64,000 bases of DNA, taken from positions 62,001 to 126,000 of the forward strand of contig NZ_FNHS01000003.1 in assembly GCF_900103445.1 (NCBI RefSeq). Direction: 5' to 3'. The translations under genes were made by a program, and so were the position numbers. Origin of the DNA: Methylobacterium phyllostachyos. Lineage in GTDB: Bacteria; Pseudomonadota; Alphaproteobacteria; Rhizobiales; Beijerinckiaceae. This document shows, piece by piece, positions 34,696 to 42,337 of this stretch. The notes under the pieces were generated by a model. The model did not search any database and had not been told where the DNA came from. It worked only from the letters and a program-made list of their open reading frames with translations. Position 1 is the first letter of the stretch. Each line of letters begins with the position of its first letter.

Positions 34696-36516
34696 CTAGG
34701 AGAATAGGGTCGCCCGGGGCTTCGCCTCGCCCTTGGGCAGGGTCGCCTCAGGCTTCGCCCAGCGGGCCGAGGACCGCCGGCTCCAGGGCGCCGGGAACGG
34801 CCTGCGGGGCTTGGGGGCGAGGCGCTTGACCCGCTTCGCCTTGGCATCCTCCGACAGCCTGTAGGGCACGTCCAGGTCGATCCTGAGGCCGGTCTCTCGC
34901 TCCTGCCTGGCGGTCGTCTCGGCCCGCCTCTTGGCCTCGGCCATCTCGGCCCGCTTCTCATCCCAGCCGGGGGCGACACCCCAACCTGACTGAGCGGCGA
35001 GACGGAACTTGCGGAGCTTCGCGCGAGCCTGGGCCTCGTACCGGTCCCGGAGGGCGAGGGAGCGCTCTGCGAGGTCGAAGTCGGCGGGGATGGGCTCGGG
35101 AGCCGTTTCCGCCTCGACGGCCTGTACGGCCATGGAAACGGCCTTGGCGGGGCGCTTCTTAGAAGGGACGGCGGACTTCTTCGGCTTCGCCTCGCGCGAG
35201 GAGGAGGGCCGGGAGGCGGCGGCGCGCGGCGCGAAAGGCACTTGTAGAATGGATTTGACCGAAGTGCTTGACGTCCCTGGCGAAATCTCGACGCGGACCG
35301 CGTGCAGCGCCTCGTCCATGATCGCCTGAACCTCGCCCTCCTTCGCGGACGGCACGATGAAGCTGTCGTGCACCGGCAGGGCCGCGATCCCGGCTTCCCG
35401 GCACCCCTTGAGGACGCTCAGGCACATGTGGCTGTCGAACCCCATGAGGCGGACGCCGGCATCGGACCCGAGGAGATGGGAGATGGGCTTGTTGAGCTTC
35501 GCGACCTCGTCATAGGCCCTCTTGGCGTCCGCGTGCGTCAGCTTCCACTCCTTCCGCCACTTCGGATGGTCGGCGATGGCCTGGATGGCGCCGCCGCGGC
35601 CGCCCTTGGCGTTGATGGCGATGTTCAGGGCCAGCTTCGCATGATCGCGCTCGATGACACCTGTCAGGTACGGATCCCACGTCAACGAGACGCCGGCGAT
35701 GGCGTACAGGAGCGTGGGGTGGAGGTGCTCGAAGTCCGGTTCCGCGACTGGGTCGCCATTCAGGAGGAGCTCCTGCCGGCGGAGCCGGGGCAGGCCGAGA
35801 TGCCACCCGTATAGCCTGCCGTGGCAGTCCAGGCGGCCACGGCCGAGGATCCTGACGAGGTAGTGATGCGGCGTGGGCAGCACGTAAGCCCACCGTTCCG
35901 TCCCGTCCTTGCAGACCTTGCGCGCCGCCCACTGCCGGGTGCCGCACCGCCAGTTCGACTGGTCGGCCTTGGGGTCGACGGTGAGGCGGAGGTTGCGAAC
36001 GCCTGCGTTCACCGCGTCCATCCCCCGGACCATCCGCGCCACGGCCTCGGTGCGGGGAAGCGGCATCAGCCGCCCGTCCTCGTCCTTCATGAGGAGGAAG
36101 GACCCGGGCCCGACGTGCTTCACCGCAGGGTCGGCGCCGAGGCACTCCAGGAACAGGTACGAGGCCCTCATGCGGGATTGGACCCCGCTGCCGCCGTCGC
36201 GGACGAGGCCGCGCACCTCGTCGACCAGCCCGGCCTTGATGAGGTCGTTCGCGGCCGGGACGACGGTGTCGTACGTGTAGTCGCAGCCCGGGTAGTGCTC
36301 GCCGCCGGCGTACCAGTCCCGCGTGCGGGAGTAGGAGATCCAGGGCCTGTCCGTCTCCGCCGCCAGCGCGAGGGCAGCGACGATGCTGCGGCGGGCCCGC
36401 TGGGCGGCCACCCGGCCGCCAGGGTCGAGGCCGAGCTTCTCGACGAGCTCCGGGGAGACCCGCCAATGATATCCGAGGGCACGATCCCCCTCAGTCCTGT
36501 CATGATGGCTCATCAT
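34696..36516 (-). CDS. Phage/plasmid protein with single-subunit polymerase motifs
   Basis: 606 residues. The N-terminal 110 residues hold a winged-helix-like stretch (YDTVVPAANDLIKAGLVDEV). A palm-like core follows: RGRLDCHGRLYGW and LRRQELLLNGDPV lead into motif A, EPDFEHLHPTLLYA (D261); motif B-like ERDHAKLALNIAINAKG has R290 and K294; motif C is PVHDSFIVPS (H383, D384). These resemble family A DNA polymerases and T7-like RNA polymerases. The C-terminal 180 residues are Lys/Arg/Ala-rich tails. It may replicate the element from the adjacent CCCAT repeats. Motifs are seen, the polymerase function is inferred. Confidence 0.5.
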   Translation of the reverse strand: MMSHHDRTEGDRALGYHWRVSPELVEKLGLDPGGRVAAQRARRSIVAALALAAETDRPWISYSRTRDWYAGGEHYPGCDYTYDTVVPAANDLIKAGLVDEVRGLVRDGGSGVQSRMRASYLFLECLGADPAVKHVGPGSFLLMKDEDGRLMPLPRTEAVARMVRGMDAVNAGVRNLRLTVDPKADQSNWRCGTRQWAARKVCKDGTERWAYVLPTPHHYLVRILGRGRLDCHGRLYGWHLGLPRLRRQELLLNGDPVAEPDFEHLHPTLLYAIAGVSLTWDPYLTGVIERDHAKLALNIAINAKGGRGGAIQAIADHPKWRKEWKLTHADAKRAYDEVAKLNKPISHLLGSDAGVRLMGFDSHMCLSVLKGCREAGIAALPVHDSFIVPSAKEGEVQAIMDEALHAVRVEISPGTSSTSVKSILQVPFAPRAAASRPSSSREAKPKKSAVPSKKRPAKAVSMAVQAVEAETAPEPIPADFDLAERSLALRDRYEAQARAKLRKFRLAAQSGWGVAPGWDEKRAEMAEAKRRAETTARQERETGLRIDLDVPYRLSEDAKAKRVKRLAPKPRRPFPAPWSRRSSARWAKPEATLPKGEAKPRATLFS

Positions 36517-37016
36517 CGCATGGGGGCAGGAGGAGCGCGCTCAGAACCGGCACCACGACGGTCCGCGCACCCACAAACGTGAGCGCGTCGCTGGAAAACC
36601 GCTAGTCACTCCAAGGGCCTAGCCTTAATGGCCGCGTTAGCCGACCCCATGCTCCCCCCGAGCCCCATGAGGTCCCCATAAGAGGTCCATAATCGCCCAT
36701 GAGAAGCCCATGAGTTCCTGGCGAGTGGCGTCCTGAGACCTGGCGAGCCTCGAAGGGCCGTGGCGGGCATCCAGGCGCCTTCCCGGGCCATGCATATTTT
36801 TGTGCAGGGTCAGGGGCTCAGGCCCATCTCTTCCCCATGTAGGCCCATGGCAGCCCCATGAAGCCCCATGGGGCCTGACGAATCGGCCATGGCGATTTTC
36901 GGGGTCTGCTCAGATCTGAGGAGACCCCGGCCACTGCGGGGGAACGACTTGAGCTCGATGGCTGGCGGGGAGGGGCCGACGCGGGGAGCCTAGGAGTCCA
37001 GCCGCAGTAGCCCCCC
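36517..37016. other. Divergent gap upstream of the polymerase-like gene
   Basis: 500 bases without a gene between divergent transcription units. It contains the CCCAT array at 36645-36869 and an AT patch ATGCATATTTTTGTGCA (36790-36806) with a TGCA..TGCA inverted repeat. It is a good candidate for origin plus divergent promoters. Confidence 0.45.
36645..36869. repeat. Array of ten CCCAT(G) repeats, iteron-like
   Basis: CCCAT occurs at about 36646, 36664, 36675, 36696, 36707, 36823, 36834, 36844, 36855 and 36865, in two groups of five, all in the same orientation, with steps of about 10-11 (or multiples) bases. Helical spacing in a fixed direction is typical of iterons bound by an initiator. 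Confidence 0.5.
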
Positions 37017-37628
37017 GTGTCCCACGTCTCGCCCGAGTACCGCGCCCACCCCACCGATCACGCCGTCCGCCGGTACGCGGAGCGCGTCCTGGGCCTCGAT
37101 GCCGAGGGCCTCGATGACCGCCAGGCACTCGCGCGCGCGCAGGCGCAGGGGATCGACTGTGGCTGGATCCGGCGCAGGCTGGCCGAGCTCGGTGGCATCG
37201 TCGTCGCCACCGGCATGCGGGACGGGGCGGTCGTGGTGCCCCTCGAAGGCATGACCGTGCGCGTCGCCCGGGGCGCGGTGGTGACCATCGTCACGCCGCC
37301 TTTGCGGACGGCCGGCCGCCGCGGCCGCGCTCCCCTCCGGCGCGCCGCGCGACCTTGCGCGGGCCACGGCGCGCCGGGTCCGCTGGCTCTCGATAGGCAG
37401 TCACCTGGCGGTCGTGAGACCGTCCCCGTGACCGCCAAGATCATCCCCTTTCCCGAGCCGGCCCTGCGCGCCCCCTGCGCGGATCCCGCGGCCTGCCTGT
37501 CCGTCGCGGAGGTCACGGTCGGCGACGTCCTGACCGCGCTGTGCCCGCGCTGCGGGATGGTGGGTGTCCTCGACGCGACGCTGGCCGAGCTCGACGCCGC
37601 CATCGAGGCGCAGGAGGCCCTGTCGTGA
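37017..37628 (+). CDS. Phage-type hypothetical protein
   Basis: 203 residues. The first part (HPTDHAVRRYAERVLGLD, IDCGWIRRRLAEL) is a conserved-looking DNA- or RNA-associated phage domain that I cannot name. The C-terminal part has CX4C and CX2C pairs (CADPAAC, CPRCG), possibly a zinc ribbon. It is the first gene of the long plus-strand operon and its stop overlaps the next start (GTGA). Confidence 0.55.
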   Translation: MSHVSPEYRAHPTDHAVRRYAERVLGLDAEGLDDRQALARAQAQGIDCGWIRRRLAELGGIVVATGMRDGAVVVPLEGMTVRVARGAVVTIVTPPLRTAGRRGRAPLRRAARPCAGHGAPGPLALDRQSPGGRETVPVTAKIIPFPEPALRAPCADPAACLSVAEVTVGDVLTALCPRCGMVGVLDATLAELDAAIEAQEALS

Positions 37629-37867
37629 AGCTCACCCTCGTCCACAACCTGGAGGACGTGCTCAAGCGCGCCTGGTCCATCCGGTTCCTGGCCCTCGCGA
37701 CCCTCCTCGATGCCGCGCAGGCGTCGGTCAGCTGCTTCTCCGGCTCCGAGCTCGTCTCCGCGCCAACGCTGAGCCTCCTCAACATGGGCCTGGCCCTGGC
37801 CGCCCTGTTCGCCCGGTGCGTCGCCCAGCAGGGCGTCACCGCCCCGGCCCCGAAGGGAGACGCCTGA
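37625..37867 (+). CDS. Holin-like small membrane protein (DUF7940-like)
   Basis: 80 residues from GTG 37625. VHNLEDVLKRAWSIRFLALA and two hydrophobic segments (LALATLLDAA, LSLLNMGLALAALFA) separated by a short loop. Position right before an endolysin gene and overlap of a single base with it support a holin role. Known for the family only by context. Confidence 0.65.
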   Translation: MKLTLVHNLEDVLKRAWSIRFLALATLLDAAQASVSCFSGSELVSAPTLSLLNMGLALAALFARCVAQQGVTAPAPKGDA

Positions 37868-38442
37868 TGGCTTTCTCCCTCTCCGCCCTGTTCCGTCCCC
37901 GCCCGGCCGCGGTCGCAGCGCCGCTGCCTGCCGGCAGGGTGCCGTCCGTGCCCCTCAAGGCCCCGGCCGCCAGGGGCACGCTCCGCAGGCGCATGGTCGC
38001 CGGCACCGCCGCGGCCGCGCTGGCGGTCACGTTCGTCGGGACGTGCGAGGGCACCAAGCTCAAGGCCTACCGGGACATCGTGGGCGTGCCGACGATCTGC
38101 AACGGGGAGACCCGGGGTGTCACGATGGGCATGACGACCACCAAGGAGGAGTGCCAGGCGATGCTCCTCAAGGGCCTCGGCGAGTTCGAGGTGGACGTCC
38201 TCAAATGCGTCCCGGGCCTCGCCAGCGCCCCCGACGAGCGCCTAGTGGCCCACGTGTCCTTGGCGTACAACATCGGCGCCGGGGCCTACTGCAAGTCGAC
38301 GGTCGCCCGCCGCTACAACGCCGGCGACATCGCCGGGTCCTGCGACGCCTTCGACATGTGGGACAAGGCCGGCGGCCGCCGCGTCAACGGCCTGGCCATC
38401 CGCCGGAACGACGAACAGGTCCTTTGCCGGAAGGGCCTGTGA
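37867..38442 (+). CDS. GH24 endolysin with N-terminal membrane segment (SAR-type)
   Basis: 191 residues. The lysozyme catalytic triad is spaced as in T4/P21 enzymes: E61, D70 and T76 (CEGTKLKAYRD, GVPT). GMTTTKEECQAMLLKGL and SLAYNIGAGAYCKSTVARRY follow. A hydrophobic stretch at 43-58 next to the catalytic Glu and preceded by basic residues fits a signal-arrest-release anchor. It cleaves peptidoglycan for host lysis. Confidence 0.88.
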   Translation: MAFSLSALFRPRPAAVAAPLPAGRVPSVPLKAPAARGTLRRRMVAGTAAAALAVTFVGTCEGTKLKAYRDIVGVPTICNGETRGVTMGMTTTKEECQAMLLKGLGEFEVDVLKCVPGLASAPDERLVAHVSLAYNIGAGAYCKSTVARRYNAGDIAGSCDAFDMWDKAGGRRVNGLAIRRNDEQVLCRKGL

Positions 38443-38909
38443 TGCACGATCACATCGCCTCCGCCCTCACGCTCCTCTCCCACGGTTGGGCCGCGTTCTC
38501 CATCGTCGCGACGCTCGCCGGCCTCGGGGGCGTCGGGCTGATCGCGGTGGCCCTTCTGGCCGCGGCCTACCTGCCTGCCGTCCTTCGCCACGCCCTCGTC
38601 GCCGCCGGCCTCGTCCTCCTGATCGGCGCCGCCCTTTACCAGGCCGGGCAGGCCCGCGGCGCCCACGAGGCGTTCGCCCTCCAGGCGAAGACCGATCTCC
38701 AGCGCGCCCGCGACGCCCTCGCCGAGGTCGACCGCCAGGTAGCGGCCGCCACCGCCATATCGGCCGGCGACAGGGCCCGCGCCGAGGCGGCCGAGGCGTC
38801 CGCAAAGGCGGCGGCCTCGCGCCTCCGGGACCTGAAGGCCCACCTCGCCCGCACGCCCGACGCCGGGTGCGTGACGGGCGATGACGCCCGCCGGCTAAGG
38901 GGGCTGTGA
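38442..38909 (+). CDS. i-spanin (Rz-like)
   Basis: 155 residues: hydrophobic N-terminus with two possible membrane segments, then a coiled-coil (ALQAKTDLQRARDALAEVDRQ) rich in Ala, Glu and Arg, as in Rz. It shares its first and last bases with its neighbours' stop and start. Together with the lipoprotein encoded next it would fuse inner and outer membranes at lysis. Confidence 0.72.
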   Translation: MHDHIASALTLLSHGWAAFSIVATLAGLGGVGLIAVALLAAAYLPAVLRHALVAAGLVLLIGAALYQAGQARGAHEAFALQAKTDLQRARDALAEVDRQVAAATAISAGDRARAEAAEASAKAAASRLRDLKAHLARTPDAGCVTGDDARRLRGL

Positions 38910-39208
38910 TGCGCCGCGTCCTGACGCTCGCCGCCGTCGTTGGCCTCGCCGTCGCGCTGGGAGGCTGCCCCGACAAGGCGGCCCTCGACCTGACCGGCCG
39001 CGCCGCGCTGCCCCCGGTCCCGGCGGACCTGGAGGCCTGCATCCACCGCACCTTCCCGGAGATCCCCGCCCGCGCCTTCGGCCGGCGCGAGGCCGTCGGG
39101 ATCATCGCCGACGCCAAGCTGCTCGACCGCGCCAAGACCGCCTGCGGCGAGCGCGCCCTTCTATGGATGAACGCGGTCACGGCCGAGTTCGGGAGATCCA
39201 CGCTGTGA
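38909..39208 (+). CDS. o-spanin-like lipoprotein (Rz1-like)
   Basis: 99 residues. Signal with lipobox VALGGC (lipidated C20), then a proline-containing mature part. It directly follows the Rz-like gene, with a one-base overlap, which is the arrangement of separate Rz and Rz1 genes. It is long for an Rz1, so an accessory lipoprotein is the alternative. Confidence 0.65.
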   Translation: MRRVLTLAAVVGLAVALGGCPDKAALDLTGRAALPPVPADLEACIHRTFPEIPARAFGRREAVGIIADAKLLDRAKTACGERALLWMNAVTAEFGRSTL

Positions 39209-39543
39209 CCCTCGATCCCACCGTCTCGCTCGGCGCCTTGCTGGCCATCGGAGTGACGCTGTTCCTGGCCGCGCTCGCCGGGTACGCCGGCTACGTCACC
39301 GTCAAGAACAAGGTCACCGAGGTCGAGGGCCGCGCCCGGGACACCGACAAGGCCGTCGAGGCCTACGGGACGGCCCTGGCCGAGCTCCGCCTGCACGTCT
39401 CGGAGACGTGCGTGAAGAAGGAGGACCTCAAGGACATCGAGAAGCGGCTGACCACCAAGATGGACACCGTCGAGCACTCGATCCGGAACGCCCTCACCGA
39501 GGTCGTGAAGGCCATGCGGCCGTCTCGCAAGGGCGACGAGTGA
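39205..39543 (+). CDS. Small membrane-anchored coiled-coil protein
   Basis: 112 residues from GTG 39205. One membrane helix (about 10-32) followed by a charged coiled coil (VEGRARDTDKAVEAYGTALA, KEDLKDIEKRLTTKMDTVE). Overlaps both neighbours. Probably part of the lysis or morphogenesis set; no homologue recognised. Confidence 0.6.
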   Translation: MTLDPTVSLGALLAIGVTLFLAALAGYAGYVTVKNKVTEVEGRARDTDKAVEAYGTALAELRLHVSETCVKKEDLKDIEKRLTTKMDTVEHSIRNALTEVVKAMRPSRKGDE

Positions 39544-39725
39544 CCCCCGCCGATCTCGCCCTCGCCGCCGCCCTAGTGTGCTGGACGCCACCCCCGGCGC
39601 CGGCCGTCGACGCGCCCGTCATGGCCGCCCTCATGGGCGAGCCAATGCCGGCCAAGGGCGCCGCAAAGGCGGACGTCGCGGCGGCCCTCCAAGCCCTCGC
39701 GCCTCTCCGCCGGAGGCCCCGGTGA
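39540..39725 (+). CDS. Small hypothetical protein
   Basis: 61 residues from GTG 39540, overlapping the previous stop. Hydrophobic N-terminus (LALAAALVCW), Ala/Pro-rich. Supported mainly by the uninterrupted chain of overlapping stops and GTG starts. Confidence 0.4.
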   Translation: MTPADLALAAALVCWTPPPAPAVDAPVMAALMGEPMPAKGAAKADVAAALQALAPLRRRPR

Positions 39726-39790
39726 CCACGTTCCTCGTCGGCATGGCGCTCGCCCTCTGCCTCGTCCCCCCGCCCCGGAGAGCATCGTGA
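39722..39790 (+). CDS. Possible 22-residue hydrophobic peptide
   Basis: GTG 39722 overlaps the preceding stop and TGA 39788-39790 overlaps the next start, so it continues the coupled chain. One short membrane-like stretch (FLVGMALALCLV). Too short to be sure; it may serve only to carry ribosomes onward. Confidence 0.25.
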   Translation: MTTFLVGMALALCLVPPPRRAS

Positions 39791-39951
39791 TCGACGCCGC
39801 CGAAGAGGTCATCGAGGCCGCCCGCGAGCTGGTGAAGTCGCGCCGCTGGTACCTCGGCCTGCCCGACGACCGCGACCTGCCGGACCGCCTCGCGGCCGCC
39901 CTGGAACGCGCGCTGGCCGCCCTCGATGCCGCGGAGGCCGACCGTGAGTGA
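39787..39951 (+). CDS. Small helical hypothetical protein
   Basis: 54 residues from GTG 39787 (IDAAEEVIEAARELVKSRRW, then DLPDRLAAALERALAALDA). Likely two helices, acidic. Overlaps both neighbours. Confidence 0.4.
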   Translation: MIDAAEEVIEAARELVKSRRWYLGLPDDRDLPDRLAAALERALAALDAAEADRE

Positions 39952-40156
39952 GGCGGATCCCTGCCGCAGGGCGCTGACGCCGACCGAGGAAGCGCGCCTG
40001 TTTGCCCGCGACGCGCTCCGGGCGGCCCGCGCGGCTTGGTCCCGCCCGGCCGACGCGGACGCAGCCATGATGGCCGTGTTCGTCGTGTTGGCGGCGGACG
40101 CGCTGTTCCCCGAGCTCGTCTCGGAAGGCGCTGGTGACAGGCGGCCCGGCAGCTGA
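39944..40156 (+). CDS. Small hypothetical protein
   Basis: 70 residues from GTG 39944, overlapping the previous gene by 8 bases. Helical, with RALTPTEEARLFARDALRAA. No family recognised. Confidence 0.4.
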   Translation: MSEADPCRRALTPTEEARLFARDALRAARAAWSRPADADAAMMAVFVVLAADALFPELVSEGAGDRRPGS

Positions 40157-40184
40157 CGATCGGGTCCTGCCATAGGGGGACCCC

Positions 40185-41045
40185 ATGACGCTGGAAGATG
40201 TGAAGGAAGTGACCGAACTCGCCGCCCGCCGGGCCGAGCTCCTCCATGAGGCCGACGACGTCGAGACGCGCGGCGCCGAGGCCGCCTTCCTGTTCGGGCA
40301 CAAGTTCGACCTGGAGATGGAGGACGTCCTCCGGATGGCCCTGGCGGGCGAACTCCGCCGCCGGGCAGGCGTGAGCGAGGCCCGCCTCCGTGAGCTTGGA
40401 GTGACGTTCCCCGGCGACGCGCTGCCCGAGGTCGACCCCGGCCCCAAGCACGCCTTCCTCAGCCCGAACTCGTGGGATCCGGAGACGGGTCAGTTCACGG
40501 TCTGGGTGCCGTGCACGCCGGCGCGGTCCTGGCGGAAGGTCAAGGCAAAGGCCGACGGTGACATCGAGGTCGACGAGGCCTTGAACCCGCATGGCCTGGA
40601 GCGGGACGGGGATGAACTGGCGACGGTGACGGTCGAGGATGCGACGGACCCGTATAGGGACTGGCCCCGGTGTGGCTTGGTCGTTGGCAGCACCGCGACG
40701 GACCAAGGCGTCGAGATACGCGTGCGCCTGCACCTCGAAGGCCCCATGCGGGGTGCCATCGCATCCGGCCTCATCAGCGCCGTAGGGATCGGCTACGAGG
40801 GCCTGGAGGAGACTATCGTCAGTGCGTCGGGTGACCGGCCTCTGGTGAACGTCCACCGGTGGCGCCTCCACGAGATCCGGCTCCACCGCGCGACCGCACA
40901 GACCGAACCGGCCTGGCCGAACGGATGCCTGAAGCCTGGGTCCTGCTCGCGACATGCCAGCTGCATGTACGGTCGCTCGAAGGAGCAATGCGTCCACTTC
41001 GGGCGTGACCTGACCGACGACGTCTCCAAGGCCAAGGCCGCCTGA
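40185..41045 (+). CDS. Hypothetical protein with Cys-rich C-terminus
   Basis: 286 residues from ATG 40185 (GGGGA upstream). The C-terminal region has five cysteines in about 25 residues (CLKPGSCSRHASC, EQCVHFG), a probable metal site. The central part (GLVVGSTATDQGVEIRVRLH, GLISAVGIGYEGLEE) is beta-rich. I do not recognise the family. Confidence 0.55.
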   Translation: MTLEDVKEVTELAARRAELLHEADDVETRGAEAAFLFGHKFDLEMEDVLRMALAGELRRRAGVSEARLRELGVTFPGDALPEVDPGPKHAFLSPNSWDPETGQFTVWVPCTPARSWRKVKAKADGDIEVDEALNPHGLERDGDELATVTVEDATDPYRDWPRCGLVVGSTATDQGVEIRVRLHLEGPMRGAIASGLISAVGIGYEGLEETIVSASGDRPLVNVHRWRLHEIRLHRATAQTEPAWPNGCLKPGSCSRHASCMYGRSKEQCVHFGRDLTDDVSKAKAA

Positions 41046-41047
41046 CC

Positions 41048-41623
41048 ATGAAGGTGCGCCGGACACGGGCGGAGACGACCGTGCTGCACGACGCCGTCCT
41101 GGACAGGTGGGCGGCCGGCGTGTCCGGCACGCTCATCACCTCGGCGCTCGGCCTGAACCCGCCGCACGTCTCCGCGATCCTCCATGAGGCCCGCCGGCGC
41201 GGGGATCCGCGGGCCGGGTTCCGGTACGCCGTCGCCGGCCGCGTACGCCTGAGCGCCGCGCCGGCGCCTCCGCCCGCCCCGGAGCCCATCGTGGTCGACG
41301 TCCCGCGGGCCGCCCTGGTGCGCGCCGCCCGGGCCGCGGCGGAGGCCGCCGTCCCGCAACGGGCGCGCCGGTCCGCGATCCTCGATGCATGGGCGGCCGG
41401 CCTCGACGCTCCAACCATCGGGGCTGCCCTGGGCATGCGCTGGCGGAGCGTGACGATGGTCGTCGTCAGGGCCCGCGCGTCCGGCGACCGCCGCGCCGTC
41501 CGCCGGCAGCACGACCCCGCCGACGGCCTGTCGAATGACATGCGCGTCAAGCTGGACCGCATGGACCGGCGCTACGGCGTCATCGCCTCGATCCCCGGAG
41601 AGACCGAATGTCGGGCCGCCTGA
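41048..41623 (+). CDS. Protein with two internal HTH-like repeats
   Basis: 191 residues. Two segments match each other: LDRWAAGVSGTLITSALGLN and LDAWAAGLDAPTIGAALGMR, each followed by a helix and RARxxGD. Each looks like a helix-turn-helix of a phage small DNA-binding protein, joined by a Pro-rich linker. It may bridge two DNA sites. Starts 2 bases after the previous stop. Confidence 0.55.
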   Translation: MKVRRTRAETTVLHDAVLDRWAAGVSGTLITSALGLNPPHVSAILHEARRRGDPRAGFRYAVAGRVRLSAAPAPPPAPEPIVVDVPRAALVRAARAAAEAAVPQRARRSAILDAWAAGLDAPTIGAALGMRWRSVTMVVVRARASGDRRAVRRQHDPADGLSNDMRVKLDRMDRRYGVIASIPGETECRAA

Positions 41624-41874
41624 TCCCCTGGTCCACGTACGCTGCCGAGCACCCCGCCATGGCCGAGTGCCCGTCGAACGGGCTCATGGGCATCCTGGTC
41701 GACTGGGATGGCGCCGGGGAGGTCACACGCGTCGCCGGCGTGCTCGCCAGCGGCCGAGAGGTGACGCTCGTCGACCTCGTGGCGGAGACGCCGAGGCCGA
41801 TCCTGTCGACGTCCGAGGTCGACGCGCTCGTGAGGGCAGCCGTCGAGGCCCTCGCGCCGGAGACCACGCCATGA
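41608..41874 (+). CDS. Small hypothetical protein
   Basis: 88 residues, overlapping the previous gene by 16 bases and the next by 4 (ATGA). Contains WSTYAAEHPAMAECPSNGLM and a beta-rich centre. Unknown. Confidence 0.45.
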   Translation: MSGRLIPWSTYAAEHPAMAECPSNGLMGILVDWDGAGEVTRVAGVLASGREVTLVDLVAETPRPILSTSEVDALVRAAVEALAPETTP

Positions 41875-42173
41875 CGCGTCGCGAGTACACCCTCGACGTC
41901 TGGCTGCCGGAGAATGGCCCGTGGCTGGCGCTCGTGTCCGTGATCGTCGGATGCCTGACCGCGCCCGAGGAGGCCTCCGCTGCCCGGCAGGCCCTTGCGT
42001 GGATGCTGGCGAGCGTGGGCTGGTTCGCCCTGTTCCTCGTCCTGGTGGGTGTCGTGTGGCGCCCCTGGGCTGCGCCGCCTGAGGCTGAGCCCCCGGAGGA
42101 GGAGGAGGTTCGGGTCACCACCGGTAAGATCGTGCCCCTCAGGCCGAGCCGCCCGGATAAGGGTCTGCACTGA
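41871..42173 (+). CDS. Small membrane protein
   Basis: 100 residues from ATG 41871. One or two hydrophobic segments (WLALVSVIVGCLTA and WFALFLVLVGVVW) and a charged cytoplasmic tail (PPEEEEVRVTTGKIVPLRP). Last gene before the BRO unit. Confidence 0.5.
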   Translation: MTRREYTLDVWLPENGPWLALVSVIVGCLTAPEEASAARQALAWMLASVGWFALFLVLVGVVWRPWAAPPEAEPPEEEEVRVTTGKIVPLRPSRPDKGLH

Positions 42174-42270
42174 GCGCGGACCCCACGTGAACGCAGGATT
42201 GCGTCGACGCAGGGGCCGTCCCGGCAGGCTCAGAACGAATCGCTACACTCAGTTGTCAGCCCCACGGGGC

Positions 42271-42310
42271 GGCTCCCCGGAGGCGCAGCGAACGCCTCGG
42301 ACGGGGAGCC
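42271..42310. repeat. Nested inverted repeat upstream of the BRO gene
   Basis: GGCTCCCC pairs with GGGGAGCC at the ends, and GAGGCG pairs with CGCCTC inside. No T run follows, so an RNA leader structure or operator is more likely than a terminator. Confidence 0.5.
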
Positions 42311-42337
42311 TGACCAGGATCGGATGGACCCGACACC

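Noticed and set aside
36645..36869. CCCAT repeats as a CRISPR array
   Set aside because: Units are too short and irregular, and no cas gene is present.
40185..41045. Prohead protease reading of the Cys-tailed protein
   Set aside because: A faint similarity in GLISAVGIGYE only; no catalytic His/Ser pattern found.
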